The position numbers and the translations under genes are program-made. DNA of 64,000 nucleotides from Cryptomeria japonica (lineage: Eukaryota > Streptophyta > Pinopsida > Cupressales > Cupressaceae). Position 1 is the first letter of the stretch, and each line of letters starts with the position of its first letter. The stretch is from contig NC_081405.1 of assembly GCF_030272615.1 (NCBI RefSeq), positions 652,758,920 to 652,822,919 of the forward strand, written 5' to 3'. The notes below the pieces were generated by a model. The model made no database searches, was not told the DNA's origin, and worked only from the letters and a program-made list of their open reading frames with translations. This document shows, piece after piece, positions 34,391 through 46,863 of this stretch.

Positions 34391-35752
34391 TATTAGTCCC
34401 AACCGGTGCTGAGAGGGGAGGGGCGAATCAACACTTTACAAATTTTACACTAATAACACTTTTAACTCAAGTTTGCACTAACTTAATATTCATCAATACA
34501 AACAATTATTGCAAAATAATATGAATGCATGAAAAGATACACAATGACACCAAGATTTATCTCGTGGAAACCCACATGGGAGAAAACCATGGTGTGAGTA
34601 GGAACTCACAAAATTTGTACTCTTCTTGAGTATGCTCGATGATGAGCCATCCCTATTAGGAGATTACAAAGACACTATTGGGTGCCACCCGCTTAAGGGA
34701 TTTTGATTAAGGCATGTTAGTGCCTATACCCTGTTAAAGGTAGCCTTGTTAAAGGTCTTAGGATCATCAATTAAGATGACACTTGGTTAAGGGATTTTAC
34801 AATGGGACCTATTAAAGTCCACCCAGTTAAGGGATTTGAGTTGCAATGGTTAGAAAGCAATAGAAAGATGATGTGCTAGATTAGCTACTGATAGCTTGAT
34901 CAGATCACAATGAAAATCATATTCTATTTGCACCGATTGTGTCTACTCTGCACAACACCGGTTTCCTTCTTAAACCTTTGGCTCTACACTCTGTCGGATC
35001 ACTGATCCTTGACTCTTCACTTTGCCAGTCCTTTGACCCTCAGCTCTATATTTTGGCCGTTCATTGATCCTTAGCTCTTCACTCTGTCGATCCTTTGACC
35101 CTTAGCTCTGCACTTTGTCGGTTCACTGATCCTCAACTCTTCACTCTACCCTGCTCCCCCTGTGTTCACTTTTCACAGATCTCTTTTCAAATGAACAACA
35201 ACATTCTTTTAATGAATTGTGTGAATATATTGGCCTTTGATTCTGTTGCCAACTTTTCCTCCAAAACATTAGATTCAAAATTCTTTTACCATGCCATAAA
35301 TCACTGTCTAGAAATCATTCCAGGAATATCTGTCAAAACAGTCGTTCATGCCGATAAATTTGTCGGTTGACTGGAGAAGACTGTCGGTTTAACTGGATGT
35401 TAACTCAACGTTACCAAGTCTGTTAGTTTCAGACACTGCTAGTGTATCGATCAAAATCTACCTAGTCGGTTACCTCCTGTATGTCGGTCTCATAACTAAT
35501 TAGCCGATTATCCTCTTGTGTGTCGATCTGTTCACTTCTTAGCCGGTTGACCTCCTATGTGCCGGTCTACTCACTGCTTGCCAGTTGACCTCCTGTGTGC
35601 CGGTCTACTCACTGCTTGCCCTATCTACACATTGCTTAGCCGGTCAACCTTTACTTCTTTGCAAATAGACTGTGAAGACTTGGAAGATGATGTTGCCAAC
35701 AATGACAACCATATCATTCACCGGTCATACAAAATGCACCAAAATGCCAACA
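34391..35752 (-). repeat. 3' LTR of F (1,362 bp)
   Basis: On the minus strand it begins TGTTGGCATTTTGG and ends GGGACTAATA, a decayed form of GGGACCAACA in the partner. The changes are transitions. It carries the conserved hairpin (34563-34591) and the terminal GATTCGCCCC...CTCTCAGC block. Confidence 0.9.
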
Positions 35753-35869
35753 AACTCCCCCTTTGGCATTGGTGGCAAACACTACAAAAATGTGCCGGTT
35801 TTGGCCCCTATTTCTAACCCTTGTTACTCACAATATACAAATCTCCATCCAAAACTCCCCCTTTTGCCA
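35753..35869 (-). other. Two polypurine tracts of F
   Basis: The minus strand has CCAAAGGGGGAGTT directly before the 3' LTR, and ATGGCAAAAGGGGGAGTTTT about 90 bp upstream. Repeated purine tracts are a known feature of Sirevirus-type Copia elements. Confidence 0.75.
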
Positions 35870-36119
35870 TCAATGACAAAGACTATACAAAATAATTTGT
35901 CAAAGTAAAGCAAAAATCTCTTTGAAATTTTCTTGAGCTACTTTCAAAGAGAATTCCCATGAAGATTTTACCTATTTCATGGTGGTGAAGTGTCCATGCA
36001 AAACTGCAATAATAACCTCCATATCATTGACTGTCTTGTAGTCAAGTTTACTTATGAGGTGTTTTGCTTATTTAATATTCATTTGCATGAAATCAATAAT
36101 TGGTGCCAGATAGCACTGT

Positions 36120-39100
36120 AGCTCTAACAAACTAAGACCTCGTTTGTATTCTTCTTCTTTCAACCTTTTGATTTCATGGTTAAGCAGTTTGACCATGGCT
36201 GCTAAAAGTTGATGCTAAACTGGTAAGAGGATCAAAAGAACTTATCAGATCTTGAATTTTTGTTTGAGTCCGATTTCTTTTATCTTCTAGATCTTTGAAT
36301 AAATCTGTAAAACTTGAAGATTTGACCAATAATTGGCCAACTTGCTATAGTATATTTTTAACCTCTTCTGTTTGGGTGGAGAGGGCAACTTTTCCAACTG
36401 ATATTTGTTCCATTAGATTTTCTCCTCTCTTTGATTCATATTGCCTTACTACAACCTTCTCCAGATTAGCTACCTCTAAACCAATTGATGTTACAAGAGT
36501 ACTCAACTAATCAATGATGGGTGCATTGTCATCAACCGCAATATCAGGAATTAGGTTAGATAGAATTGTCTTGGCAGAATTGAGAATTCTTGCCTTCTTT
36601 TTCTTTGCCCTCAATTTAGGCTTTTCAACTTGAATTTTTTAGTTTTTTCCGAGACTTCCATCAATTGCTTGGGAGTCATTTTCTTTATATTAATGACCGA
36701 TTCTCCCCCTTCTTCCTCCTCTATTTCTTCTTCCTTTTTTGCAGTCTCAACTTCTGAACTAGATGTGGTGATGATTTTTACTTTCTTCTTTTCACTTCCT
36801 TTTCTAAGTCTAACTTCCTCTTTGTCAGAGGAGTATCCATCATTGCTTTCTTATCCTCTACTTTCTTCTCTTCCTCTTTGCCTTTTTTTGACAGAATATG
36901 ATTTGGTGTCAATGAAGTTCTGTGGGGTGTATCTTCATAAGGAATGTCTTCAATTGTCACTTCATCTTGACCGGTATGCTTAGTTTGATCAACTCCCTTC
37001 ACCGGTTGCTTGACATCCTTTGTTAGATTAGGAATGTATGACACAACATTTCCTATGATCTCATTAATTGAGAAAACATCAAAACCTTTAGTAGAGCCTT
37101 TTTCTTTACCTTTCCCTTTGTCAAGGGCAGCTGCACCTTGGTCCTGGTTTGTTTCCTTTGCTATTTCTTCTTCAACTTCCATTTGTTGATTCATGATTGT
37201 TTTCCACAAGGCAATACTTTCTTCATGTACCGCTTCAACTTCACCCATAGCCACTCTCCCTATTCTATTTTTTATTTTAAAATGTTGAATGCATGCTTCA
37301 ACTACTAGTGAGGCTTGATCAAGATCTAAATCATGTTGTACTTCCATAAGTACTTTTATCCTGTGCTCTTTCTCAATGGCTAGATCTGTTTTCCATCTCC
37401 CTTCAATTTGATCCTGCAAATCTAATGGGATTATTCCATATAGTTCACTGGGAGTCCTACAAAACTTGTACAAGTTCCAAATCAAGGCTTCTTCAATTTT
37501 CCTTTTGTCTTCTTTATTACAGAGGGAATATGTTTTCCCAACACCAAACATACCTCCAAATTCTTTGATCCCATGGACCAGTTCATCAACTATTGGGGCT
37601 TTGTTTCTTCCACTTCTTCTAACCTCTTTAAATTCCACATCTGATTGGGTGTAAGTGATATCACCCTCTTTTTCATCCTTTTTGAGCTTTGTGTCAACTT
37701 TTCCTTCACTCTTTTTCTTTCTGGTATAAGTTACTCCTACTGGTCTATCTTTACTTGGGGAAGATACAGGAGTACCTAAACCTTTTTTTTTGTATATGTT
37801 GTTGGCATGGTAGCTACAGTCCCCTTTGGTTTTGTCATTGACACTTTCTTCTTTTCACCTGTTAATTCTTCATCTTTATTAGGGTTGGCCCCTATTTGCT
37901 CACTAGAACCGGTGGAGGTAGTGGCACCAGATGCTTCACCTCCATATTTTTGTTAAGAGTATCAATCATTTTTCTTACTTTTCTTTTCATGTTTGGCAAC
38001 TGAAGTTCCTGTTTTATTTTGGAGCTTTCCTACTCACAAGTTCCAAATCTATTTGCCTTCGGGTCTACCAATTTGGATGGTAGCATGTTTACATGTATTT
38101 TAACAATGTTAGTTGAAACCTCATAACCCATAGGTGGAACCCAAAAGTTTCTGGGTTGAACCGCTTGAATGATGCATCAATCTGTTTCTACAAGAAAGCA
38201 AATGTTATCTTTGTACTTCTGCACTATTCCGGTTGGAATTCTTTCTCTTCTGTGCATCCTAATTTGAAATTCCTTAAAGTATCCCCAAATTGTTTCACCA
38301 AACCTATCTCCTAGATCCCTAATCATTTCACTTATCTGAACCATGATAGGTTTATCTTTAGACCATACTACATTACCTTTACGTGGGGAAAAAAATTTGC
38401 ACATAGAAAAATATACATACCAGTAGTGACCCATATTTGAAAGACTGCTTCTTGTCCTTCTTGATTCTCTCCATGTTTACCAAAAAATGGCTTCTAATCA
38501 TCTCACCGATATTATACGAAGCATACTCCTTGATGCTTCAATAGGCGGCATGTATGACACTGCTCGATACACTATTTATCTAACTTGATTGATAAACCCT
38601 GTAACCCAGTTCTGTAGAAGCAAATCTTACTTCAGCATCCTCAATATGAGCGATTGTCATTGCTCTACTATCACATTTGGATTTGGTTAACTTAGTGACT
38701 TCAGTTGATGAAATTGTTCTTAGGGTTAATGCTTCACCAGTTGCACTAAACCCTGTAACTCTTCAAATCACATCCTTTGTGATCTTGATCGGTGCTTGAG
38801 TTTCTAGCCACAAGAATTGATCATGAACTCTACTCAATACACACCTAACCTAGTCTGCGTGAAACTGATTGGGAAAATCAACATCATTAGACAAACCCTT
38901 GGTCTTCAAAGGTAGATATTCTACCTTCAATTGATCATTAACTCAAAACCCTTTAAATTCATTTCGAATGAATTTGTCTCCAAGTTCTTCAAGCTTGCAA
39001 TGGATGTATGTGCAAATGTCTTCAACCAATAATACATCGAAGGGCATAGATGATAAGGCACCGGTCATGTCAATCTCACCGGCTTTCATTGGATGCAGCT

Positions 39101-39164
39101 TGAAGTCGGGTTGGGGTTCTTTGATGGCTTCAACCAACACAAGAGTTGATATAGGCACTGCCAT
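36120..39164 (-). pseudogene. ORF2 of F: long protein of unknown family
   Basis: The ATG at 39164 gives MAVPISTLVLVEAI, then VLLVEDI and EELGDKFI. Broken pieces follow in the order LSRVHDQFLWL, FKYGSLLVCIFFYVQIFFP, GETIWGYFKEFQIRMHRR with YKDNICFLVETD, a Lys/Ser-rich linker, and a long open block (36778-37638) with KEFGGMFG, IEEALIWNLYKF and GRWKTDLAIEKEHR. A helical tail ends the frame. Every block has a counterpart in ORF2 of G in the same order. No polymerase, nuclease or envelope motif is seen. About 1,000 codons are implied. Many stops exist, so this copy is inactive. Confidence 0.75.
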
Positions 39165-39819
39165 GATGACCTTCAAACAAAATTTTCTCAAACGAGGTTT
39201 GAATACCTTCTCCTCAGAAATAAAAAACACCACTATCACTCTGCTTGAACTTTTCGCACAAAAATTACTAGCAAGATTTCAATCGCCTTTGATCGCACAA
39301 AAGCTCGAGAAAGTTCAGAAGTAATCAGGGTAAATGAAATGTGTTGACATTTCCTTATTTATCCATTGAAATTTATCAGTGTTATGATGCAACGATTAGA
39401 TTTGAAACTTACAACTTAAAGTACACCAATTTGCCTTTTATTGGTTGTTTGTTACCAATACTGATACACAAAAAATTAACTCACAAGACATTTCTCAAAC
39501 AAGAACTTTAGGCTAACTTTTATAAATCTCAACTATGCAGATAGACATAACCTTATATTGGTAAAGGGGATACAAAAATAATCTTACCATATGTGCTCCC
39601 CATGGGCATCAGTATGCCTAGTTAGAAGAGGAATTGTCATCAACGATGTATGATGACTTGGTTTCAAAATGACCTTCTCCTTCTTTTCTTTCTTCCTTCT
39701 TAATCCATGTTTTTTTCATTTCATTTCTCACTTCTTCAATTGTCTTCTTTCCTTTTAGGTCATTTTTCTCTTTCTTCTTGCTAAACTAGTTCTTGTCTTC
39801 AAATCGGTTATAGGATCAG
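39165..39819 (-). other. Spacer between ORF1 and ORF2 of F
   Basis: This non-coding interval of about 650 bases sits at the same place as in G. It is AT-rich and could serve as a leader or promoter for ORF2. Confidence 0.5.
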
Positions 39820-40999
39820 TTCCTGCACTCTCTGACTAAGTGACCGATATTATGGCAATTGAAACATGCCATACCAGTTGTCCTCCATGGTCCTGAATTA
39901 TTTCTCTGGCCCATTCTCATTCTGCAATTTTATGCAACATGACCAAAATTACCACACGTGGAACAGGTGGCATTGAACTGATTACTCCTTTTATTAGGAC
40001 TAACCAGTTTGAATGGTGATCTTAATACATTTGACTTGAACCTGCATTCTTCAGATCCATGTTCAATCTTATTGCATGTAAAGCATTGTCCATTGAATCT
40101 TCTTCTATTTGATGTACTGCTAGATTGAGATCTACATTCATAAGCAGCATGTCCTTACTTATGACAATTATGGTAGTAACCATCCAAGGTGAAAATATTC
40201 TTTTAACTAACCGGTTTATTTCTACAGACATCAGACTTATGACCCAGTTTACCACAATGATTACAAGAAGATTTGGAAAACTTCATACCTTTCACTTCTG
40301 AATGATCTATCATCTTTTATCTTTTTGGATTTAGATGATTCTCCAGTTTCCATAGGACCTGTACCGGAGTAACCAAGACCGGTTGTTTCCTTTGTTCTTC
40401 TCTAAGCCTTCAACTATTTATCTATCTTCTCAAAGCTTTCATTGAATTTCCTTAGCTTCTCATTTCTCTCATTTTCAGCTTTCAACTCACTTTTGAGTTG
40501 TTCAATCTCTTTCATCATCTTCTCCTTTTCTTTTGTGTTGTCATGCAGATGCTTATGTATGTATTCATTCTCTTGAGTGAGAATTTGGATTTATTCATCT
40601 TTTTCAATCATGATTGCATCATTTTCTCTCAAAGCATCTTCAACAAACCTTCCGGCTCTTTCAGCTTTTGACAAAGCTTCTTCTGCCTCTCTTTTTCTTT
40701 CATCAACACTTCTGTTGGCTTCCACTATCTCAGTCATTCTTAGGGCTTGACTTTCATGTTCTCTTTTGAGACGTGTGATTTCTTCAGTCAACTTCTTGTT
40801 CTATTCCATGAGTTCTGAGACTGCTTCTTCTGCTTCTTCAGATCCACTATGTTCAGAGAGTTGATCTATAATATCCTCTCTTATTTAGTTGTTGAGCTAG
40901 TTCCTTTCTCTTAGCAAGAGATTTTCTCAGTCTCTCTTTTAGTTGAGAAATAATTTCATTTGCTTCATCAATCTACTTCTCATACCGATATTCTTCCAT
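39820..40999 (-). pseudogene. ORF1 of F: coiled coil plus five CCHC knuckles
   Basis: The ATG at 40999 starts a Lys/Glu-rich heptad region that is interrupted by several stops and shifts. Five knuckle units follow between 40265 and about 39827: CNHCGKLGHKSDVC; YHNCHK*GHAAYEC, with its first Cys lost and a stop; CFTCNKIEHGSEEC, with Glu for the usual Gly; CSTCGNFGHVA*NC; and CFNCHNIGHLVREC. Spacing and order match G, and units 2 to 5 match B. A standard Copia Gag has one knuckle, so five in tandem are unusual. The likely role is RNA binding and packaging, inferred from the knuckles. Confidence 0.8.
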
Positions 41000-41043
41000 G
41001 ATCTTTTTCCTCAAGCTATCAAGTTTTACTTTAGAGTAATAGG

Positions 41044-41057
41044 GCTTTGATACCAAT
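41044..41057 (-). other. Primer-binding site of F
   Basis: The minus strand reads ATTGGTATCAAAGC directly after the LTR, the initiator-Met-type PBS of plant Copia elements. Confidence 0.85.
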
Positions 41058-42419
41058 TGTTGGTCCCAACTGGTACTGAGAGGGGAGGGGTGAATCAACA
41101 CTTTACCAATTTTACACTATTAAAACTTTTAACTCAAGTCTGCACTAACTTAATATTCATCAATACAAACAATTACTGCAGAATAATATGCATGCATGAA
41201 AAGATACACAGTGACACCAAGATTTATCTCGTGGAAACCCAAATGGGAGAAAACCATGGTGTGAGGAGGAACTCACAAAATTTGTACTCTTCTAAAGTAC
41301 ACCTGGTGATGAGCCATCCCTGTTAGGAGATTACAAAGACACTATTAGGTGCCACCCAGTTAAGGGATTTTGATTAAGGCTTGTTAGTGCATTTACCCTG
41401 TTAAAGGTAGCCTTGTTAAAGGTCTTAGGATTATAAATTGAGATGACACTCGGTTAAGGGATTTTACAATGGGACTTGTTAAAGTACACCCGGTTAAGAG
41501 ATTTGAGTTGCAATGGTTAGAAAGCAACAAAAAGATGATCTGCTAGATTAGCTATTGATAGATTGATCAGATCACAATGAAAATCATATTCTATCTGCAC
41601 CAGTTGTGTCTGCTCTACACAACACTAGTTTCTTACTTAAACCTTTGGCTCTGTACTCTGTGAGTTCACCGATCCTTGGCTCTTCACTCTGTCGGTCCTA
41701 TGACCCGCGGCTCTGCACTTTGCTGGTTCACTGATCCTCGACTCTTCACTCTGCCGGTCTTCTGACCCTTGGCTCTACACTTTGTCGATTCACTGATCCT
41801 CAACTCTTCACTCTGCTCTGCTCCCCCTGTGTTCATTTTTCATAGATCTCTTTTCAAATGAACAACAACATTCTTTTAATGAATTGTGTAAATATATTGG
41901 CCTTTCATTCTTTTTCCAACTTTCCCTCCAAAACATCAGATTCCAAATTTTGTTACCGTGCCATAAATCACTCTCCAGAAATTGTTCTAGGAATATATGT
42001 CAAAATAGGCGTTCATGCCGATAAATCCATCGGTTGACTGGAGAAGACTGCCAATTTAATTGGATGTTAATTGAATGTTACCAAGTGTGTCGATTTCAGA
42101 CATTGCAGGTGTACCAATCAAAATCTACCTAGTCAGTTACCTCCTGTATATCGATCTAATAGCTACTTAGCCGATTATCCTCTTGTGTGTTGATCTATTC
42201 ACTGCTTAGCCGGTTGACCTCTTGTGTGTTGGTCTACTCACTGCTTTCCGGTTGACCTCTTGTGTGCCGGTCTACTCATTGCTTTCCCTATCTACACATT
42301 GCTTAGCTGGTTAACCTTTACTTCTTTGCTGATAGATTGTGAAGACTTGGAAGATGATGTTTTCAACAATGACAACCATATCATTCACCGGTCATACAAA
42401 ATGCACGTAAATGCCAACA
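41058..42419 (-). repeat. 5' LTR of F (1,362 bp)
   Basis: It is identical in length to the 3' LTR, with substitutions spread throughout, and keeps intact TG...CA ends. The hairpin lies at 41230-41258. Confidence 0.92.
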
Positions 42420-42424
42420 ACAAC

Positions 42425-43659
42425 AAGCCACACAAGTTCTCATATGAACACAATGAAAAATGCAATCTAACGACATAAATCATTGGCCTAAATGATCTAT
42501 TATGACAACTTCACATATATTTCACTTGTGAACACTTTTATTTCACACATGAAATAATGCATCCTTATGAAAACAATGTATCATGCACACCAAACAAGTA
42601 CACAATATTTCAATCATCATATGCACAATTTTTTTAAAAAATTTAGTTACAAAACTTGCACTATTGTAGTTATAATGCTTAATTAGGAGCCAATTGATAC
42701 ACATTCAAGTTAATCACACATATATCTCTATCATGCATATACACATATAGGTTTTGAGAAAGAGACACCTTCCCTTCCTATTAGGTGTATCAATAACTAG
42801 GAGTCTCTCTTCCTCACTATCCCAGTTGAACCACAATTATTCAATTATTGATTCATACAACTAACACTTACACAACATGAGCTAAGCATTATTTTGCAGA
42901 AGGGTGCTGCAATCAGTTGTTGCAACTCAACAAAGTTAATTTAAGGCCCTAGAGTTGAACCTAAACCTTTGATACCAAATGTACGGTACACAACAACTAG
43001 ATATCTCACAAAATCAAGTACACAACTCAATAATCACATTAGAATGTAAATATATACAAGTTCACCAATAAATGAGCAATAATTGCATACATGTTACATC
43101 TTCACATAATATAATGTCAATTAAGGATCATAAATTACATGATACATATTTCTACAAGAATGTGACTTTGGCTCTTTTACCCATCTTGTCAATGATTATA
43201 CAAATAAATTATACAAACACTTGAGTCTTTGACCACCATCAACCCAACAATCATTTGCAAACCGTGATATGAGAATATGGTTTAGGCCTTTTTCCACTCA
43301 ACCATGAAGCTTACACACCCCTAGAGCTCTTCCTACTTGTAGAACACACAACCCTAAATGAGAAGCCTAGCAACTTGGAAACAATAACTAGGATGGAATT
43401 TGGTGCATGGTTGATATATCTACACACATGTCATACAAGAATTATCAATATATGAAAAAGAGATAAATTATTAAATAGCATCCATCTATTTAAATGGTAC
43501 TTTTTATTAAATAGCATCCATCTATTTAAATGGTATACATAGCTTGGCCAAGCATATACATTGTAAAATAGTAGGTAGATCTGGAAAAGCATATCTACTT
43601 CATTCTATTAGCCCATATTCAACACTCATCCTAAAAAATAAAGCTAATACATGATGGTC
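42425..43659. other. AT-rich DNA with a PBS-like relic
   Basis: No gene is seen. At 42966-42980 the minus strand reads ATTTGGTATCAAAGG, followed on the outer side by TGTACGG-like sequence. This suggests the PBS and LTR edge of an older minus-strand element. A 32-bp direct repeat lies at 43468-43535. Confidence 0.4.
43468..43535. repeat. Perfect 32-bp tandem duplication
   Basis: Two identical 32-bp units (43468-43499 and 43504-43535) are separated by four bases and contain AGCATCCATCTATTTAAATGG. The identity implies a recent duplication. Confidence 0.9.
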
Positions 43660-45052
43660 TGATGAAAGAATAATTATTTGGTAGAATACTAAGAGGATGG
43701 GGGTGAATCAGTATATTGAAAAACTGATACAAAGTTCCCAAACTCAAAATCTGTCAAACATATCTCAGTCAAGATCAATATTCATAAGAATACTTGACAT
43801 CAACTGGTTTAACTGTTATGACAACTTTAACAGTAAACAACTTCAATCTTGTAAACATCAACAATGCTTAATCATAACTCAACATATTCATCTCTCAATG
43901 CTTCTACATAACATGCCTTATCAGAAATTAACCAAATCAACAAATAAGATCACAACCACAAAAGCATTCACCACTTGAGACAAATGTTTATACGTGGAAA
44001 ACCCAAATAGGTAAAAACCACAGTGAGATGAGACTCACAAGGATAGCTATCTAAACTCTTATGAAGTTTGCCCTGTTAGGAGCCAAGCCTGTTAAAGCTT
44101 TACAATAAGTCCTTTTAAGAACTACTTCCAGTTAGGAATCACCCGGTTAAGGGATTTACAAATATGCCTTGATGAAAAGCACAATACCCTGTTAGGAGTA
44201 ACCTAGCTAGAGGATTTAAGAATCCAAGCTAATGGACCACCTTGTTAGAGGATTTAACGAGTAACCAAGCTTGTTAGAGCTTACCCGGTTAAGGGATTTC
44301 ACTTCTGCTATAATTGTTAGAAAACAACAAGTTTTCTTGATCTGTTTGAGTAGCACTACATTTTTTTGATCAGATCCTTCTAAGCTTCAATCTACCTTCA
44401 CTCAAAGTGTAGATCCATTCATTGGTTAGGCAACTACACACTCAATAGGTTTTCATCAATCTTGCCAACAAGCTTTACAAACAACTTCATTTGACCTTAA
44501 ATAGAAATCAATTAGGTCGGTAACACAACAAAAACCTAATTCTCATCATCGAGATTACAAACAAGTCGGTACAATCTTGACCATTAGAAATCATGTCAAT
44601 CTCTTCACATTCTTCAAGAAAATTCCAACCACTCCATGATCACCACTTCATCGGATTTTGTAACTCATCACGTGCTGTGCATTAGATGCAATCCACTTTG
44701 CTCCTTCCCTAGACAAAAAACAAATGCACCAAAACAATTTGAACATATCCTCATTCAATGATCACACGTGTCTACATCATTACCGCTTATCAGATAATAA
44801 ACCATTAAACTTGATCGGTTTGGGTGTAAAAGCTGATATGGTTTACCGGTTACATTACATAGAAAGGTTTAACCCTTTACACCGGTTCACCAGTTCAACT
44901 CATAAACTTTACATATCGGTTTACAACATCTTCCACAAAGCTCTTCTTATCGGTTACTAGCCAATATCAACAATAACATGAATACCATTACTGGTTCAAT
45001 TGACATCAATGACAACATATCATTAATGCAATCTTTATGCAAAATACCAACA
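43660..45052 (-). repeat. Solo-LTR-like relic I
   Basis: On the minus strand it starts TGTTGGTATTTTGC and ends near TTTCATCA. It carries ATTGTCATTGATGTCAA-type sequence near its start, the hairpin at 43994-44021, the short-repeat array, and the GATTCACCCC...CTCTTAGTA block. No internal region or second LTR is present. I could not find a TSD, and the right end could also be at 45069. Confidence 0.7.
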
Positions 45053-45069
45053 AACTCAAAATGCCAACA

Positions 45070-45947
45070 TTTAATACACACACAAGGAAGAAAACTACTA
45101 TACTCATAATGGTTGATTCAAATCAAAACATGCATATGCTCAATAAAAATAACTCATTTTATTTTCATACAAAGAAAATATAAATATCATGATACTTAAT
45201 ACAATTGAGTTTGTACTGTAAATTCATGCAATATTTAATGTAAATGCAAAACACTTGCCATGCAAAAATAATAACTACATGATTTTTTATGCATTTCAAT
45301 TTTCTACTATGATTTCAGGCAACATTTTATGTTAATGCATGTACTATCTAAATTTTCATGTTTTCTAACTAATTTCTATGATGTTTTTTTGCAGCTCATC
45401 GTCATAGAGATTTTGACAAGTTCCTTATTAGATTTCCAAAAGAGAATATAATAAACTAAAATCACATCTAGCTTGGCATTCCCTGATTAACAACCTTTGC
45501 CTTCTTAGAATCTAAATCTTAGAATAATAATTAAAAAGCTTAATTGCTTAACCTTGTAAACTTTATCTAATTACTAGTTTTCTATTAAAAACCACTTATC
45601 TCTAACAAAGTATTAATAAGAAAGTACTTAGTTAATATCATTCAAGATAGTTATATTAATGTACTATCCATTATTCCTTGTATTCAATATTCCCTTACTT
45701 AAAAAGACACTAAGATATCAATGATAGGAGAATAGTTATGTTTTCCTAAATTCTATTAATGTTATGTAAAATATAATCTTAATTTTTTTTAAAGTGATGA
45801 TTTTTTTAATATTCAAAAAGATTCATTAGTATATAAAGCATTATCATATACATATGCATCTATGAAATCTAGTTGACAAAAAAAATAGTGGATTAGAATC
45901 TTAAATTTTCAATAATCTTACACTATGATCACTAAGTCAACTACCTC
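45070..45947. other. AT-rich DNA with no recognised gene
   Basis: This is the left flank of solo LTR H. No coding or repeat signal was recognised. Confidence 0.45.
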
Positions 45948-46142
45948 TGATGAATACTAAGAGTTGGGGGGGGGGGGGTGAATTAGTATGCCAAAAATCT
46001 TTGTACTTAAACACTTTTTTAGACTAGCAGTAAACCGGTAAAACAGTTTAGCAGACAAACCGGTTAGCACACATGCAAACCAAATAGCAAATAATGCATT
46101 CACCCACAAAAGCACAAACACCATAACACAAGAGATTTTGAT

Positions 46143-46168
46143 GTGGAAACCCAAATGGGAAAAACCAC
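46143..46168 (-). promoter_or_regulatory. Conserved LTR hairpin, copy in H
   Basis: The outer stem is GTGG/CCAC and the inner stem CCC/GGG with a four-base loop. It is nearly identical to the J copy on the opposite strand 11 kb away. Confidence 0.6.
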
Positions 46169-46863
46169 GGTGAGATGGAACTCACAAGTAACTATCTGCA
46201 GAATAGGAACCAGACTGGTTAAGGTCATACAATGTTCTTTACTAGAACAGATCCTGTTAGGAATCTCAATCTCTGTTAGGAGATAAGTCCAATTAAAGAC
46301 TACCTTGCTAGAGGATTTTAGATCCATAGATGTGAACCACCTTGTTAGAGGATTTACAAAAGTCTTTTTGGGCCTACTCGGTTAAGGGCTTCAGACTTGT
46401 TGAAGATGTGAGTAATCAACAAGTGAGTGATCTAGCTAATAGCATAGATTGCTTGGTTAGATCCTTGATAGCTCATTCCTAATGCATTCCAGCATTACTT
46501 CAATCTTCTACACATTCATACTCTCTCTAACTCATCAACCACCTTAAACCCTAGCAACAACCTAAAACCCTAGACATGATGTCCTTTTAAAGGAATCCGA
46601 TTTCATGTCGGTCCAATAGGATTACAATACGATTTCTTAGGTTTAATGCATCTAGACATATTCTGTAACACGACACAAAAAGAACCGATGAAGTGTCAAC
46701 ACCGTCAAACAATCGGTGGATGGTAACTCATCACAAAATGCCTGTTGGTAACTCATCACAGAGTATTACTGGTTCATACAAAATACCAGTTTAAGCAAAA
46801 TACTAGTTGCCGGTTTGACAAAATTAAGACTGGGAAATATATGTTCTGCTGCTTTGATCCTTC

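Larger units (their letters stand above)
34391..42419 (-). mobile_element. Pol-less LTR retroelement F (ORF1 plus ORF2)
   Basis: Both LTRs are 1,362 bp (34391-35752 and 41058-42419) with a perfect TSD ACAAC (34386-34390 and 42420-42424). Reading right to left: 5' LTR, PBS, ORF1 (coiled coil and five CCHC knuckles), spacer, ORF2, purine tracts, 3' LTR. The whole 5.3-kb interior is taken up by ORF1 and ORF2, and I see no DSG protease, HHCC/DDE integrase, YVDD or RNase H motif. It therefore cannot have been self-sufficient. The same plan is seen in element G. Confidence 0.92.

Noticed and set aside
43655-45074. Target-site duplication for relic I
   Set aside because: I tested several TG starts on the left against both candidate right ends (45052 and 45069) and no 5-bp match was found.
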